This document shows positions 47,198-54,751 of a DNA stretch of 64,000 nt, one piece after another; within the stretch, counting starts at the first letter, position 1; the number at the start of each line of letters is the position of its first letter. Position numbers and translations under genes: made by a program. The notes under the pieces are model-generated. The model was not told the origin of the DNA and made no database searches. It saw only the letters and a program-made list of their open reading frames with translations. The stretch is from positions 186,001-250,000 of the forward strand of contig NZ_SWDV01000004.1 in assembly GCF_005877905.1 (NCBI RefSeq), in the 5' to 3' direction. The stretch is from Pseudomonas nicosulfuronedens. GTDB lineage: Bacteria; Pseudomonadota; Gammaproteobacteria; Pseudomonadales; Pseudomonadaceae.

Positions 47198-47659
47198 ATG
47201 CGCCGCCTGTTGATCGCTCTGTTGCTGACCGTCGGCTATGGCACCGCCATGGCCGATGACGACGGGGGATTCTGGTACTTGCAGACCAGCGTCTACACCA
47301 CCCACTGGACCAACGATCCGGAGCACAACAACCACCAGGAACTGATCGGCCTCGAGCGTAACCGCGCCGATGGCATCGTCTGGGGCGGCGCGACCTTCAA
47401 GAACTCCTTCAGCCAGCGCTCCAACTACGTCTACGCCGGCAAGCGCTTCGACTGGGACGGCACGCCGTTCTACGCCAAGGTCACCGGCGGCGCGCTGCAG
47501 GGCTATCGCGGCGATTATCGCGACAAGATTCCGCTGAACCGCTTCGGCGTGGCCCCGGCGATCATTCCTTCGGTCGGGGCGCATCTGGGGCCGGTCGGTG
47601 CTGAATTCGTGGTGCTGGGGGGCTCGGCGGCGATGGTCAACGTCGGTGTGCGCTTCTGA
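47198..47659 (+). CDS. Small outer-membrane beta-barrel protein, PagP-like (putative lipid A palmitoyltransferase)
   Basis: 153 aa. Signal peptide (MRRLLIALLLTVGYGTAMA), alternating-strand barrel pattern, and C-terminal VNVGVRF ending in Phe as outer-membrane proteins do. The order of landmarks follows PagP: TTHW (His36), WGGATFKNSFS (Asn69-Ser70 where E. coli PagP has catalytic Asp-Ser in FKDSW), IPLNRFGVAPAIIPSVGAHLGPVGAEF (PagP: [21 protein letters not shown]) and a final strand. The Asp to Asn change is a caution. Divergent PagP proteins are known in Pseudomonas. RefSeq-type names such as sn-glycerol-3-phosphate transporter for such proteins would be misleading. Confidence 0.6.
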   Translation: MRRLLIALLLTVGYGTAMADDDGGFWYLQTSVYTTHWTNDPEHNNHQELIGLERNRADGIVWGGATFKNSFSQRSNYVYAGKRFDWDGTPFYAKVTGGALQGYRGDYRDKIPLNRFGVAPAIIPSVGAHLGPVGAEFVVLGGSAAMVNVGVRF

Positions 47660-47683
47660 TCTTTCTGTCAGTCGAAATGAAAC

Positions 47684-47711
47684 GGGCCGCGATGAATGTT
47701 CATCGCGGCCC
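47684..47711. terminator. Shared terminator hairpin between convergent genes
   Basis: Perfect 13-bp stem GGGCCGCGATGAA/TTCATCGCGGCCC with a 2-nt loop, 24 bp past the PagP-like gene and 25 bp past the end of the aminotransferase-like gene; it can serve both strands. Confidence 0.75.
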
Positions 47712-47736
47712 GCGTCGTTTCTGAAAGAGGAAAGTG

Positions 47737-49059
47737 TCAGGCAGTAACGTCCTTCAGCGTCTTGTCCAGGCAATCGATGAACAGCTCGGCATGTTCCTGC
47801 TCGAAGGCCAGCAACGGGCGAATCTTCAGGATATTCTCCAGCGGCCCTGCCGCGCTGATCAGCACGCCACGTTCGCGCATGCCGTTGACCACCTGGCGGG
47901 TCTGGTTGGCGGCAGGTGCTTTCGACGCACGGTCGGTGACGAGTTCTACACCGAGGAACAGCCCCGCGCCGCGCACGTCTCCAATCAGCTCATGGCGCTC
48001 GGCCAACTGGCGGATGCCGTCGGCGAGGAAGGCGCCGATGCGCTGGGAGCGTTCCTGCAACTGCTCGTCGCGTATCACGTCGAGCACCGCCTGGGCCGCC
48101 GCGCAGGAAACCGGGTTGCCGCCGAAGGTGTTGAAGTAGCGCACCTCCCGGCCAAAGCTCTCAAGGATTTCCGGGCGAACCACCACGCCGGCGATGGGCT
48201 GGCCGTTGCCCATGGGCTTGCCGAGGGTGACCAGGTCCGGCTGCACGCCGTGGCGCTGGAAGCCCCACATGGCATCGCCGGTGCGGGCGAAGCCGCTTTG
48301 TACTTCGTCGGCGATGTAGAGCAGGCCTTCGTCCTGGGCGACCTTCACCGCTTCGGCGAGGAAGCCGGGCGGGCCTGCCAGCACGCCGTCACTGGCGAAG
48401 ATGCCGTCAAGCAGCAGCGCGGCGGGCTTGATGCCGTGGGCGCGCAGGTCGGCAATGGCGGCACGCACGTCGTCGGCGAACAACTTGCCGACATTCTCCG
48501 CGCCCAGCCGATAGGCATCCGGCGCACGCACGGTGCGTGCATGGGCGGGAAGAGTGATGCCGGAACCCAGGGACGGCGACAGCTCGGAAATGGTGCCGGT
48601 GACGCCGTGGTAGGCGAAGCGGGTGATGATCACCCCGGTGCCGCCGGTGTACTGGCGGGCGATGCGCAGGGCGAGGTCGTTCGCCTCGCTGCCGGTGCAG
48701 GTGAACATCACCTGGTCGAGGCCGGTGGGGAAGGTGGCGAGCAGGTCTTCGGCGTAGTCGAGGATGCCTTCCTGCAGGTAGCGGGTGTGGGTGTTCAGCA
48801 CCGCCGCCTGGTTGGCGATGGCCTGTACCACGCGCGGGTGGCAATGGCCGATGGAGGCGACGTTGTTGTAGGCGTCGAGGTAGCGGTTGCCCTGGTTGTC
48901 GTAGAGCCACACGCCTTCGCCGCGCACGGTGTGCAGCGGGCGCTCGTAGAACAGGCGATAGGCCGGGCCGAGCAGGCGCGCGCGGCGCTCGATCAGGCGG
49001 CGCTCCTGTTCGCTCAGGCGCTCGGCGTCGGCGGCGCTGAATCCGTTGGGCATGGTCAT
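47737..49059 (-). CDS. Class III PLP enzyme resembling phospho-lyases (AGXT2L-type)
   Basis: 440 aa. PLP-binding motifs of class III aminotransferases: FTCTGSEANDLALRIA, LLYIADEVQSGFARTG (Asp pair) and TLGKPMGNGQPIAGVV with the Schiff-base Lys. NVASIGHCHPRVVQAIANQAAVLNTHTRYL closely resembles human ethanolamine-phosphate / 5-phosphohydroxylysine phospho-lyases (NVAHVGHCHP..VLNTNSRYL). Its ATG overlaps the stop of the APH-fold kinase gene, which fits a kinase followed by a phospho-lyase. A plain transaminase remains possible. Confidence 0.8.
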   Translation of the reverse strand: MTMPNGFSAADAERLSEQERRLIERRARLLGPAYRLFYERPLHTVRGEGVWLYDNQGNRYLDAYNNVASIGHCHPRVVQAIANQAAVLNTHTRYLQEGILDYAEDLLATFPTGLDQVMFTCTGSEANDLALRIARQYTGGTGVIITRFAYHGVTGTISELSPSLGSGITLPAHARTVRAPDAYRLGAENVGKLFADDVRAAIADLRAHGIKPAALLLDGIFASDGVLAGPPGFLAEAVKVAQDEGLLYIADEVQSGFARTGDAMWGFQRHGVQPDLVTLGKPMGNGQPIAGVVVRPEILESFGREVRYFNTFGGNPVSCAAAQAVLDVIRDEQLQERSQRIGAFLADGIRQLAERHELIGDVRGAGLFLGVELVTDRASKAPAANQTRQVVNGMRERGVLISAAGPLENILKIRPLLAFEQEHAELFIDCLDKTLKDVTA

Positions 49060-50141
49060 GGGCGGGGCTCCTCTTCTTTCCTGGTGGCTTGGCAGGCCGC
49101 AATGATCTGCTCCTGCGCCTGTTCCCGGCTCAGGCCGGCCAGGCCCAGCAGGCTCTGCCAGGCGTGGCGGGTGTTGCGCAGGATGTAGTCGCGGTTCTCG
49201 GGGTGCAGGCTGGCGCGCCAGGCGGTGATGCTCAGGGTCATGATCAGGCGGGTGGCGATCAGGTCGGCAAGGATTTCCTGTTCCTCGGCCAGCAGCGGGC
49301 AGCGGCGGTGGTAGGCGGCGATCATCTCGCAGGCGGTGGCCAGCGGCGCGTCCGGTTCGCCCACCTGGTAGGCGGCGGCGACGCCGAGGTCGTTGATCAG
49401 CGGCGCGTGAACCATGTCGCCGAAGTCGAGGATGTTGCGCACCTGGTCCGGATGCCGCGCATCGACGATGACGTTGTGCGGGTTCAGGTCGTTGTGGATG
49501 ACCTGGGCGCGCAACGTGGCCTGGCGGGGTAGGGCGTGGCGCTCGAAGTTGTCCAGGAAGCGTTCGACCAAAGCACGTTGCTCTTGATCCTGGATGTAGA
49601 TCAGCAGGTTGCGCAGGCGTGAGGCGTGCTTGAGGTCCCAGAGCAGTTCATGGCCGGCGGTGGCCGGGTGCTCGAAGCCCTTGAGCGCCAGGCCCAGGCG
49701 GGCCAGGTCGTCGCCCAGGTTCTCGCGCAGGGCGCGACTGCGTTGCGGGACCCGGTGCAGCGGGACGCCGTCGACGAAGGAGAACAGCCGGGCAATCATC
49801 GGCTGACCATCGACGGTGATGGGAATCTGGTGCTCGCCGTTGAGCGAAGGGTAGACGCGCTGGACCGCCAGGGCCGGGTCTTGTGCCTCGACGCGGAGCA
49901 GGGCGCGGGTCTGGAAGTCCACGACCTGCGGGTCTTCCAGCGGGTGCGAAAGTTTCAGCAGGCGGTCGTCGCCATGGCCGTGGGCGATGTGGAAGTTCAG
50001 GTCGCGTTCGCCGGCGAGGCGATGCAGGGTGCCGCGCTGGCCGAAGTATTGCTCGGCGATGGCAGCGGCCTGGGCGTCGTTCACCTGGGCGGGGGCCGCT
50101 TCCAGCAGGTGGTCGTGGACGGGAGCGGTATTGAGGGGCAC
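49056..50141 (-). CDS. APH-fold kinase (hydroxylysine / homoserine kinase-like)
   Basis: 361 aa from GTG 50141, preceded by GGAG; the open frame continues upstream through an 18-bp tandem repeat and has only a TTG there. Aminoglycoside-phosphotransferase fold: QVIHNDLNPHNVIVD is the HxDxxxxN catalytic loop and ILDFGDMVHAPLINDLGVAAAY the DFG-like metal site. Similar kinases phosphorylate 5-hydroxylysine or ethanolamine-type alcohols. Overlaps the phospho-lyase-like gene by 4 bp; same operon as the substrate-binding protein. Confidence 0.85.
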   Translation of the reverse strand: MPLNTAPVHDHLLEAAPAQVNDAQAAAIAEQYFGQRGTLHRLAGERDLNFHIAHGHGDDRLLKLSHPLEDPQVVDFQTRALLRVEAQDPALAVQRVYPSLNGEHQIPITVDGQPMIARLFSFVDGVPLHRVPQRSRALRENLGDDLARLGLALKGFEHPATAGHELLWDLKHASRLRNLLIYIQDQEQRALVERFLDNFERHALPRQATLRAQVIHNDLNPHNVIVDARHPDQVRNILDFGDMVHAPLINDLGVAAAYQVGEPDAPLATACEMIAAYHRRCPLLAEEQEILADLIATRLIMTLSITAWRASLHPENRDYILRNTRHAWQSLLGLAGLSREQAQEQIIAACQATRKEEEPRP

Positions 50142-50157
50142 GGGTACATCTCCAGCA

Positions 50158-50206
50158 AGGTTCAGCGGGTCCAGCAGGTTCAGCGGGTGCAACAGGTTCA
50201 GTGGAA
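50158..50206. repeat. 18-bp tandem repeat upstream of the kinase gene
   Basis: About 2.7 copies of the unit AGGTTCAGCGGGTCCAGC (50158-50175, 50176-50193, partial 50194-50206) with 1-3 changes between copies. It lies between the binding-protein gene and the kinase start and keeps the kinase frame open, so it could lengthen the protein by 18-bp steps if TTG 50192 were used. Confidence 0.75.
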
Positions 50207-50271
50207 CTTCGGTGGTGCGGTGTCCGGACGTTGCCGCCGTCCGGCGCGGGGCCGGACGGCGGCGCTGGGGG

Positions 50272-51300
50272 TTACTTGCTCGCCCAGGCGTTGAAGCGTG
50301 TCTCCAGTTCCTCGCCGTGGTCGATCCAGAACTCGGTGTCCATGGCGCGCGCGTTCTCCAGGTTCTGCGGCGCGGTGGGGAGTTTCGGCGCGATGGCGGC
50401 GTCGATCAGCGGAATGGTGTTCTTGTTGGTCGGGCCGTAGGGGATGTTCTCGGCGAAGACCTTCTGGTGTTCGGGCTTGTTGGCCAGGGCGATGAACTGC
50501 TCGGCCAGCTCCTTCTTCGGACTGCCCTTGACGATGGCCCAGTGGTCCAGGTCGTAGATGCTGCCGTTCCACTGGATGGCGAAGTCGCGGCCTTCCTTCT
50601 GGGCGGTGGCGACGCGGCCGTTGTAGGCCGAAGTCATCACCACGTCACCGGCGGCCAGCCATTGCAGCGGTTGTGCGCCGGCTTCCCACCACTGGATGTA
50701 GGGCTTGATCTCGTCGAGCTTCTTGAACGCACGATCCACGCCTTCCTTGGTGCCGAGCACCTTGTACAGGTCGGCCTGTTTCACGCCGTCGGCTTCCAGG
50801 GCGAATTCCAGGGTGAACTTGGCGCCACGGCGCAGGCCGCGCTTACCCGGATACTTCTTCACGTCCCAGAAGTCGGCCCAGCCGGTGGGGGCGCTGGCGA
50901 GCTTCTTGGCGTCGTAGGTAAGCACCGTGGACCAGATGAAGATGCCTACACCGCAATCGCTCACGGCGGCGTCGAGGAAGTCGGCTTGCTTGCCGAGCTT
51001 GGACCAGTCGAGCTGTTCGAACAGGCCTTCGCTGCAACCGCGCATCAGTTCCGGGGACTCCACCTCGACCACGTCCCAGCTGGTCTTGCCGGTGTCGGCC
51101 ATGACCTTGATCTTGGCCATCTCGCCGTTGTACTCGGCGCCCTGGACGGTGACCTTGGCCTGCTGCTCGAAGGGTTTGTAGAAGGCCTTTTCCTGGGCCA
51201 CCTTGTTGTCTCCACCGAAGGACACCACGGTGAGTGTTTCAGCCTGGGCCTGGGCGGCGGCGCCGGCCAACATCATCAGTGCTATGGCTTTCTTGAACAT
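50272..51300 (-). CDS. Polyamine-type ABC transporter substrate-binding protein (PotD/PotF family)
   Basis: 342 aa from ATG 51300 (AGGAG upstream). Signal peptide MFKKAIALMMLAGAAAQAQA, then ETLTVVSFGGDNKVAQEKAFYKPFEQQ, SWDVVEVESPELMRG and IQWWEAGAQPLQWLAAGDVVMTSAYNGRV, the family pattern for spermidine/putrescine-like ligands. No permease or ATPase gene is near, so it must use a transporter encoded elsewhere. First gene of the minus-strand kinase/lyase operon. Confidence 0.88.
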   Translation of the reverse strand: MFKKAIALMMLAGAAAQAQAETLTVVSFGGDNKVAQEKAFYKPFEQQAKVTVQGAEYNGEMAKIKVMADTGKTSWDVVEVESPELMRGCSEGLFEQLDWSKLGKQADFLDAAVSDCGVGIFIWSTVLTYDAKKLASAPTGWADFWDVKKYPGKRGLRRGAKFTLEFALEADGVKQADLYKVLGTKEGVDRAFKKLDEIKPYIQWWEAGAQPLQWLAAGDVVMTSAYNGRVATAQKEGRDFAIQWNGSIYDLDHWAIVKGSPKKELAEQFIALANKPEHQKVFAENIPYGPTNKNTIPLIDAAIAPKLPTAPQNLENARAMDTEFWIDHGEELETRFNAWASK

Positions 51301-51608
51301 GCGATGACTCCTGAGCGGGCCAATCCGGCCCATGAATAAGAGGGCAGCTTCAAGAGTGGGGCGCTGCGCCGGACCAAGCTGGAAGGCCGGCTGATACGCC
51401 CTCGGACATCAGGGAGAGGAACGGGCGGAACGGGTGTGGTCGATCATGGGAAGGTGCTCCGTTTCTTGTTGTTGTTCGGATAGCTCGTTGTAGGACCAAG
51501 CTGAGCCGATTAAAACACCTTCCAAAACATGATGCATCATGTTTTTATTGGCGCCATTGGTCCACGGACGCAAACGAACAGCGCGCACTCAATAAAGGGA
51601 ATGCATCT
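51301..51608. other. 308-bp divergent promoter region
   Basis: Separates the binding-protein operon (minus) from the SDR/GntR operon (plus). Contains the 22-bp palindrome at 51524-51545 and AT-rich stretches near 51510-51550 that suit promoters. I see no gene in it. Confidence 0.8.
51524..51545. promoter_or_regulatory. 22-bp perfect palindrome, candidate GntR/FCD operator
   Basis: Half-site AAAACATGATG joined directly to its exact reverse complement. It sits 63 bp upstream of the SDR start and 223 bp from the binding-protein start, in an AT-rich patch of GC-rich DNA. FadR-subfamily regulators bind short ATnnnnAT-type palindromes, and such a regulator is encoded at 52416. Confidence 0.75.
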
Positions 51609-52343
51609 ATGAACCAGACCCGTACCTTGCTTCTCACCGGTGCCAGCCGCGGCATCGGCCACGCTACGGTGAAGCACTTCAACGCCGCCGGCTGGCGTGT
51701 TTTCACTGCCTCGCGCCAGGACTGGAGCGCCGAATGCCCCTGGGCCGAAGGGCTGATCAACCACATCCACCTGGACCTGGAGGACATCGACAGCGTGCAG
51801 GCCAGCCTGCCGATGATCCGCGAGAAGCTCGGCGGCAGCCTGCATGCTTTGGTGAACAACGCCGGCATATCGCCCAAGGGCCCGGAAGGCGAGCGTCTAG
51901 GCGTGCTGGGCAGCGACTACGGCACCTGGCTCAAGGTGTTCAACGTCAACCTGTTCTCCACCGCATTGCTGGCGCGCGGGCTGTTCGACGAGCTGAAGGC
52001 GGCCAAGGGCTCGGTGATCAACGTCACCTCCATCGCCGGCTCCCGCGTGCATCCGTTCGCCGGTGCCGCCTACGCCTGCTCGAAAGCCGCGCTGGCGGCG
52101 CTGACCCGCGAGATGGCCCACGACTTCGGCCCGCACGGTGTGCGTGTCAACGCCATCGCGCCGGGGGAGATCGATACGGCCATCCTGTCCTCGGGTACCG
52201 AGCTGATCGTCGAGCGCGACATTCCCATGCACCGCCTGGGCAAGCCGGAGGAAGTCGCCTCGCTGATCCACTTCCTCTGCACCAGCGGCGCGTCCTACGT
52301 GAATGGTGCGGAAATCCACGTCAACGGCGGGCAGCATGTGTGA
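51609..52343 (+). CDS. Short-chain dehydrogenase/reductase (classical)
   Basis: 244 aa. TGASRGIG cofactor motif, NNAG (ALVNNAGIS), catalytic Ser in NVTSIAGSR, Tyr-x3-Lys in YACSKAA, and a C-terminal YVNGAEIHVNGG. All SDR catalytic residues are present. Substrate unknown; if the neighbouring lyase releases a semialdehyde or aldehyde, this enzyme could reduce or oxidise the product (inference). AGGGA ribosome site. Confidence 0.92.
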   Translation: MNQTRTLLLTGASRGIGHATVKHFNAAGWRVFTASRQDWSAECPWAEGLINHIHLDLEDIDSVQASLPMIREKLGGSLHALVNNAGISPKGPEGERLGVLGSDYGTWLKVFNVNLFSTALLARGLFDELKAAKGSVINVTSIAGSRVHPFAGAAYACSKAALAALTREMAHDFGPHGVRVNAIAPGEIDTAILSSGTELIVERDIPMHRLGKPEEVASLIHFLCTSGASYVNGAEIHVNGGQHV

Positions 52344-52351
52344 AACCGGCT

Positions 52352-52394
52352 GGCATTCGGCGCGATCAGCGACCATCATGCGCGCCCGAATGCC
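52352..52394. repeat. Inverted repeat between the SDR and GntR genes
   Basis: Arms GGCATTCGGCGCG (52352-52364) and CGCGCCCGAATGCC (52381-52394) pair over 13-14 bases with one bulge. It may attenuate transcription into the regulator gene or act as a second operator; no T run follows. Confidence 0.55.
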
Positions 52395-52415
52395 GCACCA
52401 CGCGATGAGACAGCC

Positions 52416-53102
52416 ATGAACTACCCGATCGAAGGGCTCAATCATTCCTACCTGGGCAGCGGTGTCTACGCGCTGCTGCGCGAGGCGCTGATCACCGGCC
52501 GCTTCAAGCCCGACGACCGCCTGCGCATCCGCGACCTGGCGCAGCAACTGGGCACCAGCGTCACCCCGGTGCGCGACGCCATCCTGCAACTGGCCAAGGA
52601 ACAGGCGTTGGTGCTCAAGACCCCGCGCGATATCCGCGTACCGTTGCTGACTCGCGAGCAGTACCTGGAAATCCGCAGCATCCGCGTGGCGCTCGAAGGT
52701 CTCGCTGCGGAGACCGCCGCCGCCCGCGCCCGCGCTGACCAGCTGGATGAGCTGGAAGCCAACATCCGCGAGAACCTCGACGCGATCCACGCCGAGGACC
52801 TGGTCCTGGCGCTCAAGCTCAACCAGGCCTTTCACTTCGCCCTGGCCGACATCGCCGGGATGCCGCTGCTGCGCGCCTTCCTCGACAGCCTGTGGATGCG
52901 CACCGGTCCGCTGATCGCCCAGGCCTACGCTGACTTCAACGAACGCATGGCCATCGAGCACCACTGGGATGTCCTGCGTGCCCTGCGCGAGCGCAACGGC
53001 ACTGCTGCCCGCGCAGCGATCCACGCCGACCTGCTGGACGGCAGCGAGAAGATGCTGGAGTTCATCGCCCAGACCGAAGAGCCGGAGCAGGAAGCCGGCT
53101 GA
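52416..53102 (+). CDS. GntR-family regulator, FCD (FadR-like) subfamily
   Basis: 228 aa. N-terminal winged helix: YALLREALITGRFKPDDRLRIRDLAQQLGTSVTPVRDAILQLAKEQALV. The C-terminal all-helical FCD domain has the metal-binding Asp/His pattern (LNQAFHFALADIA; EHHWDVLRAL). Lies 72 bp after the SDR gene and probably represses both divergent operons through the palindrome at 51524. Confidence 0.92.
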   Translation: MNYPIEGLNHSYLGSGVYALLREALITGRFKPDDRLRIRDLAQQLGTSVTPVRDAILQLAKEQALVLKTPRDIRVPLLTREQYLEIRSIRVALEGLAAETAAARARADQLDELEANIRENLDAIHAEDLVLALKLNQAFHFALADIAGMPLLRAFLDSLWMRTGPLIAQAYADFNERMAIEHHWDVLRALRERNGTAARAAIHADLLDGSEKMLEFIAQTEEPEQEAG

Positions 53103-53115
53103 GCCTGCTCGCTCC

Positions 53116-53165
53116 CTGTAGGAACGGGCCACGCCCGTGATCGCGGGCATGGCCCGCTCCTACAG
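53116..53165. repeat. REP-like hairpin, variant A
   Basis: 16-bp arms CTGTAGGAACGGGCCA and TGGCCCGCTCCTACAG, one mismatch, with an inner GCCCG/CGGGC. Directly after the GntR gene. Confidence 0.8.
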
Positions 53166-53190
53166 GTTTGGCTCCGAAGTTCGGGGTTTT

Positions 53191-53280
53191 GTAGGAGCGG
53201 ATCTTATCCGCGACCCGGCCGCCCGGCCGGAAGTCTTGTCCCGGCTGCGCCGGATTTTCGCGGAGAAGCTCCGCTCCTAC
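53191..53280. repeat. REP-like inverted pair, variant B
   Basis: 23-bp arms at 53191-53213 (GTAGGAGCGGATCTTATCCG...) and 53258-53280 with two mismatches; the spacer contains CCGGCCGCCCGGCCGG. Related to but distinct from the 9902/40396/44757 family. Confidence 0.8.
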
Positions 53281-53293
53281 GAAGAGCGAACGC

Positions 53294-54493
53294 TCAGACC
53301 GCACCGTCCTTGCGCAGCGCGGCGATAGCCGCGGCGTCGTAACCCAGTCCGCTCAGCACCTCGTCCGTATGCTCACCCAGCTTTGGCCCGATCCATTCGG
53401 CGCTGCCAGGGGTATCGGACAGCTTGGGCACGATGCCGGGCATGCGGAAGGGTTTGCCGTCCGGCAGCTTGGCCGAGAGGAACATCTCCCGCGCGAGGAA
53501 TTGCGGGTCGCTGAACATGTCCTCGGCGGAGAAGATACGGCTGGCCGGCACTTCGGCTTCGTTGAGTACCTTCAGCACGGTATCCAGCGATTCGGAGCGC
53601 GCCCAGCGGTCGATGATGCCGTACAGCTCGTCGCGGCGCGCATCGCGGCCATCGTTGCTGGCCAGGGTCGGGTCTTCGGCCAGGTCGAGGCGGCCGATGG
53701 CGGTCATGAAGCGGCGGAAGATCGCGTCGCCGTTGGCGGCGATCTGCACGTGCTTGCCGTCGGCCGTGGTGTGCACGGAGGAGGGGGTGATGCCGGGCAT
53801 GATGTTGCCGGTGCGTTCGCGGATGAAGCCGAACACATCGAACTCCGGCACCATGGATTCCATCATGGCGAATACCGCCTCGTAGAGCGCCACGTCCACC
53901 ACCTGCCCGGCGCCGCCATTCACCTCTCGATGGCGTAGCGCCATCAGCGCGCCGATCACGCCCCACAGCGCGGCGATGGAGTCGCCGATGGAGATGCCGG
54001 TACGCACCGGCGGGCGGTCCTCGAAGCCGGTGATGTAGCGCAGGCCGCCCATGGATTCGCCCACCGCGCCGAAGCCTGGCTGGTCCTTGTACGGGCCGCT
54101 CTGGCCGAAGCCGGAGAGGCGCACCATCACCAGCTTCGGGTTCAGCGCGTGGATCACCTCCCAGCCCAGACCGAGCTTCTCCAGCACACCGGGGCGGAAG
54201 TTCTCGATCAGGATGTCGGCCTCGGCCAGCAGCTTCTTCAGCACCTCGCGGCCGGCCTCGTGCTTGAGGTTCAGGGTCAGCGAACGCTTGTTGCGCGCCT
54301 GCACGAACCACCACAGCGAGGTGCCCTCGTAGAGCTTGCGCCACTTGCGCAGTGGATCGCCGCCGTCGGGCGACTCGACCTTGATGACTTCGGCGCCGAA
54401 TTCCGCGCACAGGCGCGAGGCGAAGGGGCCGGCGATCAGGGTGCCGAGTTCGATGACCTTGAGGCCGGCGAGGGGTTTGGCGGTGCTGTTCAT
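53294..54493 (-). CDS. CaiB/BaiF-family (class III) CoA transferase
   Basis: 399 aa. LAGLKVIELGTLIAGPFASRLCAEFGAEVIKVESPDGGDPLRKW and ARNKRSLTLNLKHEAGREVLKKL are class III signatures. The catalytic Asp is expected in TGISIGDSIAAL (~168-179). C-terminal block PRFLAREM. Moves CoA between a donor and a carboxylic acid; substrate unknown. Single gene on the minus strand between a REP cluster and the GGDEF gene. Confidence 0.92.
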   Translation of the reverse strand: MNSTAKPLAGLKVIELGTLIAGPFASRLCAEFGAEVIKVESPDGGDPLRKWRKLYEGTSLWWFVQARNKRSLTLNLKHEAGREVLKKLLAEADILIENFRPGVLEKLGLGWEVIHALNPKLVMVRLSGFGQSGPYKDQPGFGAVGESMGGLRYITGFEDRPPVRTGISIGDSIAALWGVIGALMALRHREVNGGAGQVVDVALYEAVFAMMESMVPEFDVFGFIRERTGNIMPGITPSSVHTTADGKHVQIAANGDAIFRRFMTAIGRLDLAEDPTLASNDGRDARRDELYGIIDRWARSESLDTVLKVLNEAEVPASRIFSAEDMFSDPQFLAREMFLSAKLPDGKPFRMPGIVPKLSDTPGSAEWIGPKLGEHTDEVLSGLGYDAAAIAALRKDGAV

Positions 54494-54751
54494 CGGTCTG
54501 TCCGATCAGATAGGAATCGCCGGACTCTAACGCTTGTGCGCCGCTTCGAACAGGCCGCCGGGCAGGCGTCTGGAAACGGTGCTTTGCGCTGGCCTTGAGC
54601 GCGCGTAGAGTAGCCACATTCAGATGTTTCCCACTTCGGCTCGCTCGGTTTCGCGCAGGTATACCGTGATGCGTTCGTCTTCCTTCCCACAGCCCGATGG
54701 TCTGACGGCATTCTCTGAGGAATGCGCGCAGGTGGGTGGCGAGGGGGCTGC

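Noticed and set aside
44976..51608. Relation of the SDR/SBP genes to the PA1342-PA1344 neighbourhood of pagP in PAO1
   Set aside because: I recalled a similar mix of gene types there but cannot verify order or identity from this sequence, so it was not used as evidence.
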